Below, piece after piece: positions 8,153 to 14,344 of a stretch of DNA of 14,344 nucleotides. A program made the translations under genes and the position numbers. The notes below the pieces were generated by a model. That model was not told the origin of the DNA, made no database searches, and saw only the letters and a program-made list of their open reading frames with translations. The first letter of the stretch is position 1. Each line of letters opens with the position of its first letter. The DNA is from Bacillota bacterium (GTDB lineage Bacteria; Bacillota; Clostridia; Christensenellales; Aristaeellaceae), in NCBI GenBank assembly GCA_023391725.1, contig JAEWAH010000192.1:1-14344 (forward strand), written 5' to 3'.

Positions 8153-8683
8153 ATGGCGAAATACGCGCTTCTGATCGTGGATGTGCAAAACGGTGTATAT
8201 AGCGAGAAGGCTTATCCCGCAGATAAGCTCCTTACCAACATCGGGCATCTTGCGGATGCCTGCCGTGAAAAAGGCGTGGAGGTCATATACGTCGTACATA
8301 ACGATGAGGAACTTGTAAAGGACAGCGAAGACTGGCAGGTCGTTTCCGATATCGCCCCCAAAGCAGGGGAAAATATTTTCGACAAAAACCATAACAGCGC
8401 CTTTTTACATACAGGGCTGAAGGAGTACCTCACGGGCAAGGGGGTCACCACCGTTATCCTCACCGGCATGGTCACCCAGTACTGCATCAACGCCTCCTGC
8501 CTGGCGGCCTTTGAGCATGGGTTTGAGGTCATCGTACCCGAGGACGCCAACGGTGCATATGGCGCAGAACATATCCCGGCGGAGGATATCCACAGGCTGT
8601 TTAACAGGAACATCTGGGGCGGGGGCATCGCCAAGGTGATAGATACGGAGGAAGCGGCAAAGATGATTGGGGCAATAGGGTGA
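8153..8683 (+). CDS. Isochorismatase-family cysteine hydrolase
   Basis: Small cytoplasmic hydrolase of 176 residues, a usual length for the family, which includes isochorismatases, nicotinamidases and N-carbamoyl-amidases. The catalytic triad can be placed: D10 in LLIVDVQN, K78 in DKNHNSAF, and nucleophile C111 in GMVTQYCINAS, preceded by the family's cis-peptide region (GMVT). The fold's closing segment, with EDANGAYG and a late IPAEDIHRLFN helix, is also present. The start ATG has an AGGGGAGGG site seven bases upstream. A promoter lies at 8076-8104. The next gene begins 62 bases downstream with no obvious terminator between, so they may share a transcript. Nothing nearby (no siderophore or NAD-salvage genes) indicates the substrate; nicotinamidase is less likely because the metal-binding DxHxxxH motif is not seen. 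Confidence 0.88.
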   Translation: MAKYALLIVDVQNGVYSEKAYPADKLLTNIGHLADACREKGVEVIYVVHNDEELVKDSEDWQVVSDIAPKAGENIFDKNHNSAFLHTGLKEYLTGKGVTTVILTGMVTQYCINASCLAAFEHGFEVIVPEDANGAYGAEHIPAEDIHRLFNRNIWGGGIAKVIDTEEAAKMIGAIG

Positions 8684-8745
8684 TGGCCGGTCCATTATAG
8701 AATTATTTCAAGCATGCATATGATAATGATCTGTGAGGAACCTGC

Positions 8746-10821
8746 ATGGGACGCTATTATTATGCTGATACCATCCATGATTTTCTTCAGAAGGATCGCT
8801 ATGCAATCTTTGGCGAACTGACGGCAAATGATCAGTTTGCTGCTGAGGATTTGCAAAAAAACACTTGGATGGCAGAAATCACAATTCTAAAACGCGAGCT
8901 AGCACAATTCCCCGACGGCGATATCCTGTTCGAGTATACCATTCCGCGCATCGGCGACAGGATCGACAATATCGTCTTGCATCAGGGGATTGTATTCCTC
9001 TTAGAATTTAAGATCGGCGATTCTGCCTATACGAAGGCCTCCATAGATCAGGTGTTGGATTATGCTTTGGATCTGCGCTGCTTTCATAAAGAAAGCCACA
9101 ATAAGTTCATTGTTCCAATTCTCATATCAACGCATGCACCTGATGTAGCTTCACAAATTCAACTTGTCGATTACCAGATGCTGGCCCCGCTCTTGTGCAA
9201 TGAAAAAAACCTGGGCGATACCATCTCCGCAATTACCGCAAGCTATGGCCGAACTTCATTTCTGGCTCAAGAATGGATTAATTCACTTTACATGCCAACG
9301 CCCACCATCATCGAGGCTGCGCAAGCGCTTTACCGTGGCCATGGCGTAGAGGATATCACCAGAAATGATGCCAGCGCGGTCAATCTAAGCCAAACAACAG
9401 ATACGATCAATCGGATTATCGATTACAGCAAGGCTAACAACCGCAAATCAATTTGCTTTGTCACAGGTGTCCCCGGCGCAGGCAAAACCCTCGCCGGGCT
9501 TAATCTATCTGTGGAACGGCAACGGGTCGATAAAAACGAGCACGCTGTATTCCTTTCCGGCAATTTTCCGTTGGTTGCTGTATTGCAAGAAGCGCTTGCC
9601 CGGGATAAATGCCAACGCAGTCCTATTTCAAAATCTGCGGCCCTCCGAGAAGTCAAGGACTTTATTCAAATCATTCATCATTTTCGTGATGACGCCATAT
9701 CAAACGACGCAGCGCCTTATGAAAAGGTCGCCATATTTGACGAAGCACAGCGCGCTTGGACGGAAGATCAGCTAGCACGCTTCATGAAAGAAAAGAAAGG
9801 CATATGTGACTTTCGGCAGTCAGAGCCCGAGTTTTTGATCAGCATTATGGATCGCCATGTAAGCTGGGCAGCAGTCATTTGCCTGATTGGCGGTGGACAG
9901 GAGATCAATACGGGAGAAGCGGGTCTATCCGAATGGTTCTCCGCCCTAAAAAAAGGCTATCCGCATTGGGATGTATATGTGTCAGATAAACTTACTGATG
10001 CAGAATACATCAATGGGACCCAAGTGACAGACTTGCTAGATAACCTCCATATTGAGCGAGACTTACATCTATCCGTATCCCTCCGTTCCTTCCGCAGCGA
10101 AAAAGTATCGGCGTTTGTAAAGGCCTTGCTGGATATAAACAGGGATGATGCTCGCGCGCTATATTCCGAGTTCAGAGATGTATACCCCATTGTAATGACA
10201 CGTGACCTTAAGACAGCCAAGGCCTGGATTCACCGCCAAGCCAAAGGCTCGCAGCGCTATGGGCTCACCGCTAGTTCTGGTGCCGGACGCCTTAGAACAC
10301 ACGGGGTCTGGGTACAAAGCAAGATTGATCCCCCAACTTGGTTCCTAAATGGAAGTGACGATGTTCGTTCCTCCTATTTCCTTGAGGAAACAGCAACAGA
10401 ATTTGATATACAAGGTCTCGAACTGGACTGGAGTATTGTTTGCTGGGATGCGAACCTGCGTTTCAACGGACAGGCCTTTGAATACTATAATTTCCGCGGC
10501 AGCCGATGGGAACATGTAAATCATCCCATGAAGGCCCTATACCTTAAGAATGCTTATCGAGTGCTGCTCACCCGTGCTCGCCAGGGGCTTGTCGTCTTTA
10601 TTCCCAACGGCGATGAAACAGACCCGACCCGTGATCCCGTTTTCTATGATGGCACGTATGAATATTTGAAATCAATCGGAATTTCTGAAGTCAATAAGGA
10701 GGATGTACCCCCCTTGTCTGCCATTCCAAGGAATCAATCCACTATATCAGGCAATGCAGGAAGACAAGATGATCTTCCTGATATGTTTAGCTTTCTTTCA
10801 AAAGAAGAAGGTAGCCTATAA
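8746..10821 (+). CDS. PD-(D/E)XK nuclease fused to DUF2075 (Schlafen group 3-like) helicase
   Basis: A 691-residue protein predicted to cut and unwind or translocate on nucleic acid. The N-terminal part (about 40-150) has a PD-(D/E)XK signature: D74, E87-x-K89 in FLLEFKIG, and Q102-x3-Y106, the QxxxY motif of RecB/Cas4-type nucleases. The helicase part (about 225-650) shows Walker A GVPGAGKT (241-248, K247), Walker B IFDEAQ (330-335), a sensor-like GGGQEINTGE (382-391), a motif V-like DIQGLELDW (554-562) and motif VI VLLTRAR (606-612). This is the DUF2075 arrangement. The ATG at 8746 follows GAGGA (8733-8737). The gene is visibly more A/T-rich than its neighbours: 9061-9120 holds 22 G/C of 60 bases, while 11161-11220 in the next gene holds 39 of 60, which suggests transfer. 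Proteins of this plan occur in anti-phage defence; from memory the staphylococcal Nhi nuclease-helicase is comparable. A defence role here is inference. Confidence 0.85.
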   Translation: MGRYYYADTIHDFLQKDRYAIFGELTANDQFAAEDLQKNTWMAEITILKRELAQFPDGDILFEYTIPRIGDRIDNIVLHQGIVFLLEFKIGDSAYTKASIDQVLDYALDLRCFHKESHNKFIVPILISTHAPDVASQIQLVDYQMLAPLLCNEKNLGDTISAITASYGRTSFLAQEWINSLYMPTPTIIEAAQALYRGHGVEDITRNDASAVNLSQTTDTINRIIDYSKANNRKSICFVTGVPGAGKTLAGLNLSVERQRVDKNEHAVFLSGNFPLVAVLQEALARDKCQRSPISKSAALREVKDFIQIIHHFRDDAISNDAAPYEKVAIFDEAQRAWTEDQLARFMKEKKGICDFRQSEPEFLISIMDRHVSWAAVICLIGGGQEINTGEAGLSEWFSALKKGYPHWDVYVSDKLTDAEYINGTQVTDLLDNLHIERDLHLSVSLRSFRSEKVSAFVKALLDINRDDARALYSEFRDVYPIVMTRDLKTAKAWIHRQAKGSQRYGLTASSGAGRLRTHGVWVQSKIDPPTWFLNGSDDVRSSYFLEETATEFDIQGLELDWSIVCWDANLRFNGQAFEYYNFRGSRWEHVNHPMKALYLKNAYRVLLTRARQGLVVFIPNGDETDPTRDPVFYDGTYEYLKSIGISEVNKEDVPPLSAIPRNQSTISGNAGRQDDLPDMFSFLSKEEGSL

Positions 10822-10858
10822 TACTCGTTTTCGGTAAGTGCCACATCTGAAGAATGCA

Positions 10859-10902
10859 CACAGCGTAGGGCGGGGGCAATCCCCCGCCCTACCCATGCTG
10901 TG
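10859..10902. repeat. Long intergenic palindromic element (REP-like)
   Basis: A perfect 12-bp inverted repeat (GTAGGGCGGGGG at 10865-10876 with 10881-10892) encloses a CAAT loop. An outer 6-bp stem, CACAGC (10859-10864) with GCTGTG (10897-10902), adds to it past a four-base bulge (10893-10896). No T-tract follows on either strand, so it is not a standard intrinsic terminator. It resembles the GC-rich palindromic repeats scattered between genes in many bacteria; only one copy is in this window. It may still cap or slow transcripts leaving the helicase gene. Confidence 0.7.
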
Positions 10903-10955
10903 CTATCAGTCCCACGCATCTCAAACATGGATATCAATTCAATTATTTCCCCACT

Positions 10956-10964
10956 TGGTATGAT
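10956..10964 (+). promoter_or_regulatory. Candidate extended -10 promoter for the patatin-like gene
   Basis: TGGTATGAT contains an extended -10 TG and a -10 box (TATGAT, 10959-10964) matching five of six consensus bases. No good -35 box is seen 16-18 bases upstream, as is tolerated in extended -10 promoters. It would give a leader of about 75 bases before the ATG at 11045. Confidence 0.35.
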
Positions 10965-11044
10965 GCATCTGTCACCTGCCCCTCACCAATCCCCCCTCCT
11001 TCCCATAAGCTGTAGGGAATGTGGGCGAAAGGGGATCGTGATAT

Positions 11045-12037
11045 ATGGTTTCCATCTTATCCATCGATGGCGGGGGCATCCGGGGCATCATCCCTGCGGC
11101 ATTTTTGGCGGCGTTTGAAAAGCGGGCAGGAAAGCCGATCTGTGAGCTTTTTGATATCATTGCCGGCACATCCACAGGCGGGATTCTTGCAGCCGCGCTT
11201 ACAGTTCCAGACAGCCGGGGCAAGCCGAAATACACGGTGGATCAGATCCGGTCCGCATATTTTGAGCATGGCGGATCGATCTTTAGCCATAGCCTGCTGC
11301 GTACGGTGACAACCCTTGGGGGCCTTATCCGGCCCATCTATTCCCCGCGCGTGCTGGAAAAGATGCTTGATCAATACCTGGGCGATGCGCGGCTACATAC
11401 GACGCTTACGGAGATCCTTGTCACAGCTTACGATATGACAAGTGATACACCGTGGTTTTTCAAGACCTCCTTTGCAAAAGAACACCGGGATGACCCCGAG
11501 AATGATCCCCTGCTATCCCAGGTCGTCCGCGCGACGGCTGCCGCCCCGACCTATTTCCCGCCGCTTGCGATGGAAGGCCATTGCCTGGTGGACGGCGGCG
11601 TGTTTGCCACCAATCCGGCGGTATGCGCATACGCCCAGGCGCGCGTCATGTATCCCGAAGAAAAGGAGTTTCTTGTCGTATCCCTTGGCACGGGCCTCCA
11701 GATCCAGGCCCGGTCCTGCGCCGACGTCAAGAACTGGGGCATTATCAATTGGGCTGTGCCCATCAGCGGCGTCATGCTCAACTCATCCAACGCAACGGTC
11801 AACTACCAGATGAAGGCTCTTACCGGCACAAACTATATACACTTTCAGGTACCATTGGCCGCAGACGCTACGGGCATGGACGACGCCAGCGATGCAAACA
11901 TGCACATGCTGGATGACCTTGCGCAAAAGGCCGTCATTGAGGAGTCCGAGAGGATCGATCAGGTTTGCCGCATGCTGAAGAAAACAAGCTCAAGGGCTAT
12001 GACGTTTAAGTCATCCGGCGCCGTCAAACCATCGTAA
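11045..12037 (+). CDS. Patatin-like phospholipase
   Basis: Predicted lipid acyl hydrolase of 330 residues. The oxyanion-hole loop is DGGGIRG (8-14), the nucleophile elbow is GTSTGG (41-46, Ser43), and the dyad aspartate is D183 in LVDGGVFATNP. These are all the parts of the Ser-Asp patatin active site, so the enzyme should be active. There is no signal peptide or membrane helix; it is probably cytoplasmic and acts at the inner face of the membrane. The ATG is preceded by AAGGGGAT (11029-11036). Its 3' end overlaps the 3' end of trpA by 14 bases, tail to tail. Size and motif order resemble both housekeeping patatins and the CapV-type effectors of CBASS defence. No CD-NTase, cap2/cap3 or other CBASS gene is present in the window, so an effector role is not established. 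GC content is like that of the trp and activase genes, unlike the preceding helicase gene. Confidence 0.9.
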   Translation: MVSILSIDGGGIRGIIPAAFLAAFEKRAGKPICELFDIIAGTSTGGILAAALTVPDSRGKPKYTVDQIRSAYFEHGGSIFSHSLLRTVTTLGGLIRPIYSPRVLEKMLDQYLGDARLHTTLTEILVTAYDMTSDTPWFFKTSFAKEHRDDPENDPLLSQVVRATAAAPTYFPPLAMEGHCLVDGGVFATNPAVCAYAQARVMYPEEKEFLVVSLGTGLQIQARSCADVKNWGIINWAVPISGVMLNSSNATVNYQMKALTGTNYIHFQVPLAADATGMDDASDANMHMLDDLAQKAVIEESERIDQVCRMLKKTSSRAMTFKSSGAVKPS

Positions 12038-12821
12038 TAATTCGGTCTAGGGAGCTGATGGCTTCTTTCATAGCCTTCACATAATCCGCGACGTACGGCG
12101 CGGCGGCATTGCCATACTGTCCGATGAGCTTTACGATGGCCGATCCTACGATCACGCCATCCGCCTTTTGGGCCATTTCTCCCGCCTGTTCAGGCTTCGA
12201 AATGCCAAAGCCGATGGCAACAGGAACAGTCGTGGAGGCGCGCACAAGATCCACCATGGCTCCCACATCCGATGTGATGGCATTCCGTACCCCCGTGACG
12301 CCAAGAGACGATACGCAATAGAGGAACCCTTCCGCTTCCTTGGCGATCATGGCGATCCTTTTATTTGAGGTCGGCGCGATGAGGGAAATAAAATCGATAC
12401 TATGATTTTTGCACGCTGGGGCAAAATCGGCTTTTTCCTCAAAGGGCACGTCCGGCAGGATCAGCGCGTCGATCCCCGCCTGCGCGGCGCTATCCAAAAA
12501 GCGCTCCGTTCCGTAGGAGAAAACGACATTGGCGTAAGTCATGAACGCCATGGGGATGCTCACGCTCTTGCGCACCCTAGCCACCATATCGAATATCTGA
12601 TCGGTGGTTACCCCGCCGGACAGCGCGCGCAGGTTTGCCGCCTGAATGATGGGGCCTTCCGCCGTGGGATCAGAAAAAGGGATGCCAAGCTCAATAAGGT
12701 CCGCGCCAGCCCCAGCGATTGCGCGAATGAGTTCTTCGGTCGTTTCCAAATCGGGATCACCGCAGGTCAAAAAGGCGATGAACGCCTTGCCTTGCGAAAA
12801 GGCATTTGATATGCTGCTCAT
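12024..12821 (-). CDS. trpA: Tryptophan synthase alpha subunit
   Basis: Cleaves indole-3-glycerol phosphate to indole and glyceraldehyde 3-phosphate; indole passes through a tunnel to TrpB in the alpha2beta2 complex. It has 265 residues, a normal length for this TIM barrel. The catalytic glutamate is E44 in ELGIPFSDP. The residue matching the second catalytic acid (Asp60 in Salmonella) is Glu, E55, in PTAEGP. Other family marks are LPDVPFEE (122-129), SSLGVTGVR, the phosphate-binding GFGISKPEQ and GVIVGSAIV. The ATG overlaps the trpB stop codon as ATGA, and a GGAGGAG site lies inside the trpB end, so the two are translationally coupled. It is the last gene of the visible trp operon. No terminator is seen after it; it overlaps the convergent patatin gene by 14 bases. 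Confidence 0.96.
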   Translation of the reverse strand: MSSISNAFSQGKAFIAFLTCGDPDLETTEELIRAIAGAGADLIELGIPFSDPTAEGPIIQAANLRALSGGVTTDQIFDMVARVRKSVSIPMAFMTYANVVFSYGTERFLDSAAQAGIDALILPDVPFEEKADFAPACKNHSIDFISLIAPTSNKRIAMIAKEAEGFLYCVSSLGVTGVRNAITSDVGAMVDLVRASTTVPVAIGFGISKPEQAGEMAQKADGVIVGSAIVKLIGQYGNAAAPYVADYVKAMKEAISSLDRIITMV

Positions 12822-14001
12822 TCGGAAATCTCCTCCCCTCTATAGCGGGCAATGGCGGCGCAATCCTTGTCCCCCCGCCCGGAGATGTTGATGACGATGA
12901 TCTTGTCCTTCCCCATCCCGGGCGCCAGTTTCATGGCGTGGGCCACAGCGTGGGCGCTCTCGATGGCGGGGATGATCCCCTCCGCCCGGGAAAGAAACTC
13001 GAAGGCATCCACTGCCTCGTCATCCGTGATCGCAACATATTCCGCCCGGCCGATGTCGTGAAGATATGCGTGTTCCGGCCCCACGCCCGGATAGTCCAAT
13101 CCCGCGGAGATGGAGTAGACCGGGGCGTCTGTCCGTATTCATCCTGGCAGAAGTAGGACTTCATGCCGTGAAAGATGCCCGGCCTGCCGGTGGAGATCGT
13201 CGCGGCGGTCTCGAAGGTGTCAATGCCCTTCCCCGCCGCCTCGCAGCCGATCAGGCGCACGGACGCATCCTCAATGAAATGGTAAAACGCGCCAATGGCG
13301 TTGGAGCCGCCGCCCACGCAGGCGATCACAGCATCGGGCAGGCGCCCCTCGGCCGCGAGTATCTGCGCCTTGATTTCTTTGGAGATAACAGCCTGAAAGT
13401 CCCGTACCATGGTGGGGAACGGGTGCGGACCCATCACTGAGCCTAATACATAGTGCGTATCGTCTATGCGGCCGGTCCATTCCCGCATGGTTTCGGAAAC
13501 GGCGTCCTTAAGCGTCGCTGTTCCTGTTGTCACAGGGTGGACCTTCGCGCCCAGCAGCCGCATCTTGTACACGTTCAGCGCCTGCCGCCGCGTGTCCTCC
13601 TCGCCCATAAAAATCTCGCAGTCAAGCCCCATCAGCGCCGCCGCGGTAGCGGTGGCAACGCCGTGCTGCCCGGCCCCGGTCTCGGCAATGACGCGCGTCT
13701 TGCCCATTTTCTTGGCCAGCAGTGTCCGCCCCAGCACATTGTTGATCTTGTGCGCGCCCGTATGGTTTAAATCCTCACGCTTGAGATAGATCTTCGCGCC
13801 ACCCAGCTTCTCGGTAAGATTTTTTGCAAAGTAGAGCCGCGATGGCCTGCCAGCATAATCGTCCAAAAGCGATTGCAGCTCCGCATTGAAATCAGGATCG
13901 TTCTTATAATGCTCGTACGCCTCTTCCAGCTCAATGACGGCGTTCATCAGCGTTTCGGGGATATACTGGCCTCCGTGGCCTCCAAATCTACCTTTTGACA
14001 T
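12818..14001 (-). pseudogene. trpB: Tryptophan synthase beta subunit, interrupted by a single-base frameshift
   Basis: Joins indole and L-serine to tryptophan with pyridoxal phosphate. From the ATG at 14001 the protein opens MSKGRFGGHGGQYIPETL, the family N-terminus. The PLP lysine is K85 in HTGAHKINN, E107 lies in AETGAGQHG, and the cofactor phosphate loop is GGGSNAIG. After YFCQDEYGQ the frame is lost: at 13127-13128 only two bases (AC) stand between the Gln codon and GCC-CCG-GTC, where the family has a codon (usually Ile) before AxVxSISAGLDYPG. The rest (APVYSISAGLDYPGVGPEHAYL through INISGRGDKD) continues intact in the other frame and ends at 12818. With one base restored the product is 394 residues, the normal length. 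As written, translation would run on to 12931 with an unrelated tail. The start at 14001 is chosen over an in-frame GTG at 14013, which lies inside the ribosome binding site. An assembly error is as likely as a real mutation. Confidence 0.9.
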
Positions 14002-14006
14002 ACGCT

Positions 14007-14011
14007 CCCTC
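14007..14011 (-). promoter_or_regulatory. Ribosome binding site that sets the trpB start
   Basis: GAGGG on the minus strand, five bases before the ATG at 14001. The alternative GTG at 14013 overlaps it and has no site of its own, which decides for the ATG. Confidence 0.6.
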
Positions 14012-14035
14012 ACATTCTGAAAATATCGTTCCCTG

Positions 14036-14344
14036 TCAGCGCCCCCTTGCCGCTTTCACTGCGGCAAGGATTAGCCCCTCGTCCTTCACGCCGCCGGATT
14101 CCACGCCGGAGCTTATATCCACCGCGTAGGGGTGAAGGCAATCAATCGCCTCCGGAATGATCTTTGCCGTGAGTCCCCCGGCCAAGATGAACGGACGGGA
14201 AAAGCTCCCGATCATTGACCAATCGAAGCGCTCGCCCGTGCCGCTGCCGTTATCCAGCAGCACCATGTCCGCCTGGTTGGCCTCGGCGATGTCAAGATCG
14301 GCCGGTGTGCGGATCTGGCATGCCTTCCAAATTTCCGCCTTGGG
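14036..14344 (-). CDS. trpF: Phosphoribosylanthranilate isomerase (partial, C-terminal half)
   Basis: Amadori rearrangement of N-(5'-phosphoribosyl)anthranilate, the third step from chorismate in tryptophan synthesis. The frame is open to the right window edge and gives the last 102 residues, about half of this TIM barrel. Visible marks are LLDNGSGTGERFDW, which holds the catalytic Asp and the GTG loop, then PFILAGGLT and AVDISSGVESGGVKD, the C-terminal phosphate-binding strands. The ATG inside the window at 14266 is internal (upstream residues such as ADLDIAEANQAD are family-like), not the start. The stop lies 34 bases before the trpB ATG, so the genes are one operon in the order trpF-trpB-trpA. 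Earlier trp genes, if present, would be to the right of the window. Confidence 0.93.
   Translation of the reverse strand, partial: PKAEIWKACQIRTPADLDIAEANQADMVLLDNGSGTGERFDWSMIGSFSRPFILAGGLTAKIIPEAIDCLHPYAVDISSGVESGGVKDEGLILAAVKAARGR

Noticed and set aside
8719..8724. TATGAT as a -10 box just before the nuclease-helicase gene
   Set aside because: No -35 box at proper distance, and transcription would start almost at the ribosome binding site, leaving no usable leader.
11045..12037. Patatin as part of a CBASS operon
   Set aside because: No CD-NTase, Cap2/Cap3 or other signalling gene is in the window; the gene on its 3' side is trpA.
13127..13131. Programmed ribosomal frameshifting in trpB
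   Set aside because: No slippery heptamer or downstream structure is apparent, and TrpB is not known to use frameshifting.
8687..13480. An 11-12 base match (GGCCGGTCCATT) near 8685-8695 and near 13470-13480, considered as an attachment-site pair around the accessory genes
   Set aside because: One copy is inside conserved trpB coding sequence, the match is short, and there is no integrase; coincidence is the simpler reading.
1..14344. CRISPR array, tRNA, rRNA, insertion sequence or phage genes
   Set aside because: I saw no regularly spaced repeats, no transposase or integrase frame and no cloverleaf or rRNA-like sequence in the short gaps between genes.

Overview
The window looks like a chromosomal piece of a strictly anaerobic, moderately GC-rich member of the Firmicutes, probably a gut-type Clostridia. 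The reasons are strong AGGAGG-type ribosome binding sites, a giant iron-sulfur 'acyl-CoA dehydratase activase' gene of a kind known mainly from anaerobes, and a sialate O-acetylesterase typical of host-glycan users. This is inference from gene content; no rRNA or other phylogenetic marker is present.

Layout. (1) 1-1506, plus: a 5'-truncated SGNH sialate O-acetylesterase, facing a hairpin terminator at 1590-1625. (2) 1645-3505, minus: a HAD-family phosphatase followed by an aminoglycoside-phosphotransferase-fold kinase, probably one two-gene transcript with a good promoter at 3558-3586. (3) 3731-8017, plus: one 4.3 kb gene for a fused protein with two activase-type ATPase domains, a cysteine cluster and a long C-terminal part related to CoA-dehydratase systems. 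(4) 8153-8683, plus: an isochorismatase-family hydrolase with its own promoter. (5) 8746-10821, plus: a more A/T-rich gene for a PD-(D/E)XK nuclease fused to a DUF2075 SF1-like helicase. (6) 10859-10902: a long palindromic element between genes. (7) 11045-12037, plus: a patatin-like phospholipase. (8) 12024-14344, minus: the distal end of a tryptophan operon, trpF (partial), trpB, trpA, convergent with and overlapping the patatin gene by 14 bases.

How the genes work together. The trp genes carry out the last steps of tryptophan synthesis: TrpF isomerises phosphoribosylanthranilate, and TrpA and TrpB convert indole-glycerol phosphate plus serine to tryptophan. trpB carries an apparent single-base deletion near 13127 that breaks its last quarter; everything downstream stays intact in the shifted frame, so it is either recent or a sequence error. 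The giant activase is an orphan here: no HgdA/HgdB-type dehydratase partner is in the window. The nuclease-helicase and patatin genes are the best candidates for an accessory, possibly anti-phage, module. They have separate control signals, so a joint system is a hypothesis rather than something the sequence shows.
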